From contig JAJZAK010000006.1 of assembly GCA_021799485.1 (NCBI GenBank), positions 27,857 through 91,856 on the forward strand: a DNA stretch of 64,000 bases, in the 5' to 3' direction. The first letter of the stretch is position 1. Each line of letters begins with the position of its first letter. A model generated the notes under the pieces. It worked only from the letters and a program-made list of their open reading frames with translations. It was not told where the DNA came from and made no database searches. Below, one piece after another: positions 42,103 to 49,206 of the stretch. The stretch comes from a bacterium. Lineage in GTDB: Bacteria; Elusimicrobiota; Elusimicrobia; UBA1565; UBA9628. Both the position numbers and the translations under genes were made by a program.

Positions 42103-43578
42103 CTATAAGTCATGCCCGGCGTAAGAGAGATTGAAGCTTTTGTTGCACAGAGGGAAATCCGATATCTCGCCTCCGCGCAGAGCCATGGCGACGCCGACCC
42201 AGTTGTGGAACGACGGATCGATCACATGGTACCACTCGCATTTTCCGTCGCGGCCGGTCTTGGCGATATGGCAGACCTCGCCTCGCCACCCCTCGATAAG
42301 GGAGACCGCGAGCTGATGAGCCGCGGGAGCGCCTCGGGGGACGGCGATCTTTCCCTCCGGAAGATGTTCGAGGAGACCTCGCAAAAATTCGAGGGACCGC
42401 TGCGCTTCCAGGAACCGCACCATCGCGCGGGCGAACGCGTCGCCGGAATCCAGCTTCATGACGGGGATATGCCGGAAGCGGTAGAAACCGAAAGGATGGT
42501 CCTGCCGGACGTCCCGGTCGGCCCCGGCCGCCCTGGCGCAAACTCCGACCAGGCCCAAATCGTCGCAAACCTTTAAGGAAACGGCGCCGGTGTCCTCCAG
42601 GCGCGAGATCACGGAGGGCTCGCCGAAGAACATGTCTCCGACTTCCTGGACCTCGACGATGGAGCGCTTGACGGTCGCGATCATCTGCGACCGCATCTCG
42701 TCGGGCAAGTCGAAGGCCACGCCGCCCGGCTTGAGGATTCCCTTGCCGTAGCGGTTCCCGGAAACGAGCATCAGCATATTGAGAAAATCGCCGCGCATGC
42801 GCCCGAAATACGCCGTCGCGGGCAGGTAGCCGACGTCGTTGCTGATCGCGCCGATGTCCCCGATATGGTTGGCGAGCCGCTCCGCCTCCAGGACGACGGC
42901 GCGGATCGCTTCGGCCCTCAAGCTGGGGGCGCATCCCTCCAGAGCCTCCCAGACCGCGCAATGGGCCCAGGCGTGCGCGACGGCGGTGTCGCCGCAGATC
43001 GACTCGGCCACCGCCAAGGTGCGCCGGTCCGGGCCGGCGCTCAGCAGGCGCTGGGCGCCGCGATGCTGGTAGCCGAGCTGTATCTCCAAGTGGTGCACTG
43101 TCTCGCCGTGGCATTGGAAGCGGAAATGCCCGGGCTCGATGATGCCGGCGTGGATCGGGCCCACCGCCACCTCGTGGACCTCGGCGCCCTCCTCTTGGAA
43201 GAACGCGACCTTGTCAGGCGGCGCGAGGCGCACGGGCTTGAGCCAGGGATGCCCTTCCGGCAGAACGCCGCAGTTCTCGTAGATCTCGCGCTCGAAGAGA
43301 TGCGCCTGGGCCCAATCGAGCGTCAGGGCAGGGTAGCGCGCCGCGGGCTGGGACGCCGCCAAGAACAGCTTGCCGCCGGCATCGTCGGCCAGCACGGCGA
43401 GAAGGCCGCCTGCCGTCCGATCGTTCTTGACGTCGCAGACCAAGGCGCAGAGGCGGTGGCCCGCCGCGGCCATCTTGAGGACGGCCGAGCGGAGCTCCTC
43501 GACCGGCACGATCGGGACCTTGGAGAAGTCGACGGCCTCCCCGTTGCGGATCGAGGCGAAACGCGATGCCGGGCTCAT
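42103..43578 (-). CDS. NuoC-NuoD/HycE-like large subunit without NiFe ligands (Ehr type)
   Basis: 491 residues from the ATG at 43578. Residues about 25-125 resemble the NuoC part (30-kDa) and about 145-491 the NuoD/HycE part (GPIHAGIIEPGHFRFQCHGE, RLANHIGDIGAISNDVGY, YGKGILKPGGVAFDLP, NWVGVAMALRGGEISDFPLC). The first NiFe motif RxCGxC is ESICGDTAV, with only Cys195; the last motif DPCxxC is DFPLCNKSF with only Cys478, and the protein ends shortly after it with GHDL. So the NiFe centre cannot be built. This matches Ehr (energy-converting-hydrogenase-related) large subunits. Overlaps the HyfF-like gene by 4 bases. Confidence 0.9.
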   Translation of the reverse strand: MSPASRFASIRNGEAVDFSKVPIVPVEELRSAVLKMAAAGHRLCALVCDVKNDRTAGGLLAVLADDAGGKLFLAASQPAARYPALTLDWAQAHLFEREIYENCGVLPEGHPWLKPVRLAPPDKVAFFQEEGAEVHEVAVGPIHAGIIEPGHFRFQCHGETVHHLEIQLGYQHRGAQRLLSAGPDRRTLAVAESICGDTAVAHAWAHCAVWEALEGCAPSLRAEAIRAVVLEAERLANHIGDIGAISNDVGYLPATAYFGRMRGDFLNMLMLVSGNRYGKGILKPGGVAFDLPDEMRSQMIATVKRSIVEVQEVGDMFFGEPSVISRLEDTGAVSLKVCDDLGLVGVCARAAGADRDVRQDHPFGFYRFRHIPVMKLDSGDAFARAMVRFLEAQRSLEFLRGLLEHLPEGKIAVPRGAPAAHQLAVSLIEGWRGEVCHIAKTGRDGKCEWYHVIDPSFHNWVGVAMALRGGEISDFPLCNKSFNLSYAGHDL

Positions 43579-45020
43579 GACGCGCCCCCGTTGAGCATCT
43601 TGGCCGCGTTGCTCAAGGCCGTGGTCAGCCAGCCCGGCAGCCACAAGCCGAAGAAAACGATGGCCCCCATGAAGGCGAGCGGAGCCGCGATCATGAGCGG
43701 GGAGTCCCCCTGCGCGGAGGGCTTGGAGTCGTTGTTTGGCGGGAGCCCATAGACCACGGATAGGACGGTCGCAGCCATGCCGATGAAGATGACGGCGAGC
43801 AAGCCGATGAAGCCAAGAGCGACTCCGGACCGGTGGCCGTCGACGGACGCGCGCAGGATGGAGAACTCGCTGACGAACGGGGCGAACGGAGGCGAGCCCG
43901 TGATGGCGACGAAGCCGAGAAGAAAAAGCGCCGCCGAGACCGGCGCTCGGCGCAGCGCTCCGTGGGCATGGTCCATGGTCTTGCCGCCGAAGGCGCGGTG
44001 GATGTTTCCCGCCGAGAGGAACAGAACGCCTTTCGTCAGGCCGTTGTTGATCATATGCAGCAGCGCCGCGAAGCTCCCCGCCGGGCCAAGTCCCACGCCG
44101 AGGGCGAGAATGCCCATGTGCTCCACGCTGGAATAGGCCAGCATCCGCTTGAAGTCGCGCTGTCCGATGATGAAGGCGGCGGCGGTCGCCATGGAGAGAA
44201 GCCCCATCATGACGAGCAGGCTCTGGGCGAAGGCCGAAAGCCCGGCGGCGGCGCAGACCTGGAACGCGCGAAGTATGCCCAGGAAAGGGCAGGCCGTGAT
44301 GACGCCCGCCAGGATCGCTCCGGCCACGCCCGGGGATTCGCCATAGGCGTCCGGCTTCCAGGAGTGGAGCGGAGCCAAGCCCATCTTCGTGCCGTAGCCG
44401 ACCAGCAGGAAGATGAAGGCTCCCTTGAGCCACGGCAGCGACAACGTTCCCGCCCGGGAGAGGAGGGAGTCGAGGAGCAGGGGATCGCCGCGCCCATCGA
44501 AGGGGATCGCGGCGAGAGCCAGGAAGAAGGTCCCCAGCAACGCCAGGCCGATGCCGAGGGAACCCATCATCAAATACTTCCAGGTGGCCTCCAGGGATCT
44601 CTCGTTATGGTTGAAATGGACAAGAGGCGCGGCCGCCAGCGTCGCCGCCTCCATGCCGATCCACAGAAGTCCCATGTGCCGACTCACGGCAACGAGGCTC
44701 ACGGAGGCCAGGATGAAGGAAAGGCAGGCCGTGAAGAGGCGGTTCGATCGCTCCTTGCGCAAGCGCAGATACTCCAGGCAGTAGACGGAGCAGACGAGGA
44801 ACATCGCGCTCGCGAGGCTCAGGACGAGCAAGCCCAGCTCGTCGATTCGGAGCCAGCCGTTCATGGCGGGCCCCGGCAACATCCTCCAGCACGCTGCGAC
44901 AATCGAGGCGTGGATCGTGCAGCCGAGAGGGAGAAGCCACGGCCGCCATTCGTCGCTGTCCACGGCGAGGGCCAGCAGCCCGACGAGGAGAGGAACGCCG
45001 ATCAGGAGAAGGTAGATCAT
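43575..45020 (-). CDS. HyfF-like antiporter-type membrane subunit
   Basis: 481 residues, about 14 membrane helices. It has the NuoN/MrpD-like proton_antipo_M motifs: the Lys-bearing GYGTKMGLAPLHSWKPDAYG (about residues 214-233), the GQRDFKRMLAYSSVEHMGIL stretch, LHMINNGLTKGVLFLSAGNI, and the GSPPFAPFVSEF loop. In complex I and group 4 hydrogenases such subunits pump or exchange ions. It overlaps the large subunit start by 4 bases and follows the HyfE-like gene by 16 bases. Confidence 0.9.
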   Translation of the reverse strand: MIYLLLIGVPLLVGLLALAVDSDEWRPWLLPLGCTIHASIVAACWRMLPGPAMNGWLRIDELGLLVLSLASAMFLVCSVYCLEYLRLRKERSNRLFTACLSFILASVSLVAVSRHMGLLWIGMEAATLAAAPLVHFNHNERSLEATWKYLMMGSLGIGLALLGTFFLALAAIPFDGRGDPLLLDSLLSRAGTLSLPWLKGAFIFLLVGYGTKMGLAPLHSWKPDAYGESPGVAGAILAGVITACPFLGILRAFQVCAAAGLSAFAQSLLVMMGLLSMATAAAFIIGQRDFKRMLAYSSVEHMGILALGVGLGPAGSFAALLHMINNGLTKGVLFLSAGNIHRAFGGKTMDHAHGALRRAPVSAALFLLGFVAITGSPPFAPFVSEFSILRASVDGHRSGVALGFIGLLAVIFIGMAATVLSVVYGLPPNNDSKPSAQGDSPLMIAAPLAFMGAIVFFGLWLPGWLTTALSNAAKMLNGGAS

Positions 45021-45036
45021 GCTGTTGAGGTTGCCA

Positions 45037-45684
45037 TCAATAGTCGCTCAAGCGCGTCAGCTTCTCCGTGCTGATGGAGTCGAAGGCGCGCGCGATGTGA
45101 TTGATGATGATTCCCATCACGAACACGGCGACGAAGACGTCGAGGAGCACGCCCATCTCGATAAGCCACGGCGCCTCGTAGGCGATGGCGAGGCCGAAGA
45201 GGTAGATGCCGTTCTCGAAGACGAGGTAGCCGATGACCTGGGTGATCGCCTTGATCCGGCTGATCATCATCAGCATGCCCATCATGACCGTCGCCAAGGA
45301 CACCGGTATCATCAGGCTCGTCCGGAGCCCCGCGGGCACCGGGAGCCGTTCGGCGAGCGCGAAGGACACCCCGATGAGGACCGCGCCGATCAAGAGCGAC
45401 GGGGCGTAGCCGATCATCGGCTCTATCTCGCGCCGGATCTTCACTTCGCGGATGGCGTAGAGCAACACCCGCGGGATCACGAAGCCCTTGAGGAGGAACA
45501 TGCCGGCCGCCAGGAAGAGGCCCCGGAGACGGAAGCCCTCCGCGCGGACGGTCAGGGGCAGCGCGCCCAGGCACATCCCTTGCAGGGCCACGATCTTGAT
45601 GCAGCCCGTCAAGGAGGATGAGCCGAGCAGGTAGAGGCTCAGGAACACGATGAAGGCGAGCAGCAGTTGAGAGAATGGCTCCAT
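45037..45684 (-). CDS. HyfE-like membrane subunit
   Basis: 215 residues with about seven membrane helices. Motifs RVLLYAIREVKIRREIEPMI and VIGYLVFENGIYLFGLAIAY (the NuoK/MrpC-like Glu in LVFENGIYLFG) are those of HyfE, the NuoK-like subunit of hydrogenase-4-type complexes. It probably forms the ion-conducting link between the antiporter subunits and the NuoH-like subunit. It starts 4 bases after the HyfC-like stop. Confidence 0.88.
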   Translation of the reverse strand: MEPFSQLLLAFIVFLSLYLLGSSSLTGCIKIVALQGMCLGALPLTVRAEGFRLRGLFLAAGMFLLKGFVIPRVLLYAIREVKIRREIEPMIGYAPSLLIGAVLIGVSFALAERLPVPAGLRTSLMIPVSLATVMMGMLMMISRIKAITQVIGYLVFENGIYLFGLAIAYEAPWLIEMGVLLDVFVAVFVMGIIINHIARAFDSISTEKLTRLSDY

Positions 45685-45688
45685 GGTC

Positions 45689-46588
45689 TTATCTCAGGGT
45701 GAGGATGAGCCCGAAGGTCGCCGCACAGATCGCGGCGACCAGGAGCTGGGGCACTCGGATCAGCCGCAGTCGCGCCATGCTCGACTCGACCAAGCCGATG
45801 ACGACCGCCGTCGCGGCCAGCCCCAGGACCAGCGAGCCGACGGGCCCCGCGGCGGGCCAATCGGGCAGGACCAGCCGCACCAAGAGGCTGGCCATGAGCG
45901 CGAGCCGCAAGCCCGCTCCATGAAGGATGAAGGCAAGGTCGGGACCGCCGTGGTCCAGGACCATCACTTCGTGAATCATGGTGAGCTCCAGGTGCGTGTT
46001 CGGGTCGTCGACCGGTATCCGGGAGTTTTCCGCCAGGAGCACGACGAAGAGGCTGCCCAAGGCCAGGACGGTGCTGGCCGCGGCTTGCGGGCCGCCGTGG
46101 GGAGAGAACATCCGCGCCAAGGAGAGTGCGCCGGACCGGTAGGCCAAGCTCGCGAAGGCCAGGATCAGCGCCGGTTCGGCGAGGCTTGAGAAAGCCGCTT
46201 CGCGGCTGGCGCCCATGCCCTCAAAGCTCGATCCCGTGTCCAGGGCCGCGGTCGCCGTGACGAAACGGCCGAGCGCGAGCAAGTAGGCGAAGAGGATCGC
46301 GTCGCCGTTGAAGGAGATGAGCGGCTCTCCGGCCAGGGGAACGAAGGACGAGGCGGCGAGGACGGCGGCCAGCGCCGCGACGGGGCCGAGCCGGAACATC
46401 CAGGTCGTGGTCGTGCTGTAGACGGCTCCCTTGCCCAGGAGTTTGAGCGTGTCGTAGAGAGGCTGCAGGACCGGCGGGCCTTTGCGACCGGCGACGGCGG
46501 CCTTCGTCTTCGTGATGAGGCCGAGCATGACGGGCGGCGCGAAGACGAGGATCAGGAGGTAGGACGCCACGAGCTTTAAAGTTTCCAT
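45689..46588 (-). CDS. HyfC/HycD-like (NuoH-type) membrane subunit
   Basis: 299 residues from the ATG at 46588. About eight membrane helices, with GRKGPPVLQPLYDTLKLLGK, typical of NuoH/HycD (GRxGPxxLQPxxDxxKL), and LAENSRIPVDDPNTHLELTM containing the acidic PxDxPxTHLEL motif. NuoH-like subunits connect the hydrophilic part with the membrane arm. The open frame continuing upstream to 47011 is in the shadow of the HyfB-like gene and was not used. Overlaps the HyfB-like gene by 13 bases. Confidence 0.92.
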   Translation of the reverse strand: METLKLVASYLLILVFAPPVMLGLITKTKAAVAGRKGPPVLQPLYDTLKLLGKGAVYSTTTTWMFRLGPVAALAAVLAASSFVPLAGEPLISFNGDAILFAYLLALGRFVTATAALDTGSSFEGMGASREAAFSSLAEPALILAFASLAYRSGALSLARMFSPHGGPQAAASTVLALGSLFVVLLAENSRIPVDDPNTHLELTMIHEVMVLDHGGPDLAFILHGAGLRLALMASLLVRLVLPDWPAAGPVGSLVLGLAATAVVIGLVESSMARLRLIRVPQLLVAAICAATFGLILTLR

Positions 46589-48552
46589 AGAAGGGTGATC
46601 ACGAGGAAGGCCGAGACGTAGAGGAGATAGAGCTGGAGCCGCCCGTACTGGAGTCGGCGCGGCGCCGAGAGCCACTCCTCGAATTTCGCCGTCAGGACCG
46701 GGAGCCAACGCTCCAGCGCCGGGTCGGGCGTCCTGCTTTCGAATGAAGCCTTGACCGGCCAATAGCCGAGCGGCGGACGGATCTCCTCTCGAGTCGCCAG
46801 TGCCGCCGCGAAGACCCTCGTCAGCGGCATGGGATAGGAGGATCCCGTATATTGCATCCGCGCCGTGGGCGCGGTGAAGCCGCAGCTCCAGGTCGGCCCC
46901 AGCCCGACCTTGCGCCGCCGCAGGAGCGCGCCCCGAAACAGCCACAAAAGCGCGCTCAAGGCGCAGACCCCGGCGCCGAGCAGCCCGATGGCTCCGAGAA
47001 GGCGCGACCACTCGTCAAGGCTTGCCGAGACGGCGGGCCTCGCTTGCCCGGCCACGTCGCCGGCGGCCGCGAAGGCCACATGGAGCGCCGGCGACGGAAA
47101 CAAGCCGATCCCGACGCAAAGCGCGGCCAGAAGCGCCATCGGGCCGAGCATGATCCAAGAGGGCTCGCGGGCGTCCCGCGCCGCCTCGGAGCGCGGCTGG
47201 CCGAGGCAGGTCAGGCCGTAGTACTTGGAAAACGCCGCCACGGCGAAGGCGCCGACGAGGGCCAGGGCCGCGGCGGCCAGGGCGGAGAAGAGCATCCCAT
47301 GGCCGGGGTCCGGCCGCAGCAACCAGTTGTAGATCAGCCATTCTCCCGTGAAGCCGTTGAGCGGGGGCAGGCCGCAGATGGCCGCGGCGCCGACCGCCGT
47401 CAGACCGCAAGTCCATGGCAGGCGCTTCTGCAGCCCGCCGCAGGCCTCGATATCTCTCGTGCCGACGGCCTGGTAGACGGCGCCGGCCGAAAGAAACAAG
47501 AGCGATTTGAACAGACCGTGGTTGAGCGTGTGGAGTATCGCTCCGGCGAAGCCGAGCAAAGCCAGGGAAGGATGATGCTTGGCCAAGCCGTAACACCCGA
47601 GGCCGGCCCCGGTGAGGATGATGCCGATGTTTTCGATGCTGCTGTAGGCGAGCAACCGCTTGAAGTCGCGCTGCGCCATCGCGAAGGTGATGCCGAAGAC
47701 GGCGGTGATGAGGCCCAGAGCGACGAGGAAGAACGCCGCCTCAATCGAGACCGGGCCCAAGAGGGAGAGCAGCCGGAGCAGGCCGTAGAGGCCCATCTCG
47801 ATCATCACGCCCGACATGGCCGCCGAGGCGTGGCTCGGGGCGGCGGGGTGGGCCTCCTGGAGCCAGATATGCAGCGGCATGAAACCCGCCTTCATGCCGA
47901 AGCCGACCAACGCGAGCAGAAAGACCGCCACGCGCTCGGCGGCGCTCAGCGCCGGGGCCGCCGCGAAGGCGCTGAACTCCAGGGATCCCGCGTTCCTTCC
48001 CAAGAGCGCGAAAAGCGCGAGCAGGAAGAGCGAGCCGACGTGGGTGCATATTAGGTAGAGGAGCCCGGCCTTTCGGACCTCGGGTTTTCCATGCTCGCAG
48101 GAGACCAGGCCGAAAGCGGCCAAGGCCATCGTCTCCCAGGCGATCATGAACAAAAAAGCGTTGCGGGCGGCTACAAGAAGGGCCATCGCGCCCAGCAAGA
48201 CGAGAAAGAAAAAGCGGACGGGAGTCGCGGGAATGTGGCCGTGCGAGCCCGCGAGGTAGCCCTCGCCGTAAAGGCCGGCGCAGCAGCCGACGACCAGGAC
48301 GAGCAGAAGAAAGCAGGCGGACAAGGAGTCCATGCCGACATGGAATGCGGCGCCGGGCACAGGCCAAGACCAGAGAAGATCGGATACCCTTTGCCCCGCG
48401 ATCGTCCGCCAAGCGAGCGTCCCTCCGGCGATGGCCGCAGCCGCCAGGCCGGCGATCACCGCGCTCCTCGCCCAACGATCATGACGCGACGCGAGGCTCG
48501 ACAGGAGAGCGGCGCCGCCGAGAGCGAGGACGGCGCCCAAGAGCAGGATCAT
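46576..48552 (-). CDS. HyfB-like antiporter-type membrane subunit (copy 1)
   Basis: 658 residues, about 16 membrane helices, of the NuoL/HyfB type. Motifs: VGMDSLSACFLLLVLVVGCC, the Lys/His site VGFGMKAGFMPLHIWLQEAH, QRDFKRLLAYSSIENIGIIL, LHTLNHGLFKSLLFLSAGAV, and GLPPLNGFTGEWLIYN. Its C-terminus KVGLGPTWSCGFTAPTARMQ shares a long stretch with the second copy (49207-51174), so the two arose by duplication. It overlaps the HTH-EIIA stop by 4 bases. Confidence 0.92.
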   Translation of the reverse strand: MILLLGAVLALGGAALLSSLASRHDRWARSAVIAGLAAAAIAGGTLAWRTIAGQRVSDLLWSWPVPGAAFHVGMDSLSACFLLLVLVVGCCAGLYGEGYLAGSHGHIPATPVRFFFLVLLGAMALLVAARNAFLFMIAWETMALAAFGLVSCEHGKPEVRKAGLLYLICTHVGSLFLLALFALLGRNAGSLEFSAFAAAPALSAAERVAVFLLALVGFGMKAGFMPLHIWLQEAHPAAPSHASAAMSGVMIEMGLYGLLRLLSLLGPVSIEAAFFLVALGLITAVFGITFAMAQRDFKRLLAYSSIENIGIILTGAGLGCYGLAKHHPSLALLGFAGAILHTLNHGLFKSLLFLSAGAVYQAVGTRDIEACGGLQKRLPWTCGLTAVGAAAICGLPPLNGFTGEWLIYNWLLRPDPGHGMLFSALAAAALALVGAFAVAAFSKYYGLTCLGQPRSEAARDAREPSWIMLGPMALLAALCVGIGLFPSPALHVAFAAAGDVAGQARPAVSASLDEWSRLLGAIGLLGAGVCALSALLWLFRGALLRRRKVGLGPTWSCGFTAPTARMQYTGSSYPMPLTRVFAAALATREEIRPPLGYWPVKASFESRTPDPALERWLPVLTAKFEEWLSAPRRLQYGRLQLYLLYVSAFLVITLLWKL

Positions 48553-49199
48553 CCGATCTGGCTTAAGCGAGCGAGCAGCTCGGGCGCCGTCGCGGCCTTG
48601 CCGAGCAGCCGCCGAAAGTCGGCGTCATTGAGAGCGGCGGCGACCTTCGCCAGGATGGCCAGATGGGCTCGTATCGTGGGGCTGACCAAGGTCCAGACGA
48701 TCTGGACGGGGGGATCGCCGCCCTCATTGAAAGACACCGTGTTTTTCAAGAAGCATAAGGTCAGGATCGGGCGATCGACGCCGAAGATCAGGGGGCTGCG
48801 GGCGTGAGGGAGGGCGATGCCGTCGACGAGGGTCGATCCCCTGTCCCCTCGGTCCCCAAGCGCCTGTGCCGCCAGAGCCTTGTCTCGGGGGCTTGCCAGC
48901 GGCAGGCGCTCCGCCACGGCCGCCAGGACGGCCTTCTTATCGGCGCCAGGGACGTCGTAGTGGATGTTGCCTTCCAATAGGAAATCAAGGCGGTAAGGGA
49001 TGTCCCCGCTCTCCGGGAGCTGATAAAGGGCCGCCACCGGAATCTTGCGGCGATTGGCCCATTCCAGAAGATCAACCCGGTTGAACCGGTAGCGGCCGTT
49101 GATCATGAACGCCGGGAGACCCTCATCCTTGATCCACCGCGCGATTCTCGACCCCGTAACCCCAAGCATCCTCGCGGCGTCGCCCAGGCTTAAATCCAT
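48549..49199 (-). CDS. HTH-EIIA fusion: MerR/excisionase-like domain with PTS IIA domain
   Basis: 216 residues. Residues 1-55 are a small excisionase/MerR HTH (LSLGDAARMLGVTGSRIARW, INGRYRFNRVDLLEWANRR). Residues about 75-216 are a fructose/mannitol-type PTS IIA domain; the phospho-His candidate is His132 in GIALPHARSPLI. It lacks a IIB or IIC partner in the window. It sits inside the Ehr operon (7 bases after copy 2 stops, 4-base overlap with copy 1), so may tie expression or activity of the complex to PTS phosphorylation or nitrogen/carbon status. DNA-binding is an inference from the HTH. Confidence 0.88.
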   Translation of the reverse strand: MDLSLGDAARMLGVTGSRIARWIKDEGLPAFMINGRYRFNRVDLLEWANRRKIPVAALYQLPESGDIPYRLDFLLEGNIHYDVPGADKKAVLAAVAERLPLASPRDKALAAQALGDRGDRGSTLVDGIALPHARSPLIFGVDRPILTLCFLKNTVSFNEGGDPPVQIVWTLVSPTIRAHLAILAKVAAALNDADFRRLLGKAATAPELLARLSQIG

Positions 49200-49206
49200 G
49201 GCCGTC

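Noticed and set aside
42103..44433. 776-codon minus-strand frame extending the large subunit upstream
   Set aside because: Residues before the ATG at 43578 are in the shadow of the HyfF-like gene and have no NuoC or other pattern; the short start gives correct domain borders.
43833..45074. Plus-strand 413-codon frame opposite the HyfF-like gene
   Set aside because: Asp/Gln/Arg-rich antisense of a hydrophobic membrane protein, without own start signal or motif.
46852..48054. Plus-strand 400-codon frame opposite the first HyfB-like gene
   Set aside because: Antisense shadow of a membrane protein; hydrophilic, repeat-free, no homology-like motif.
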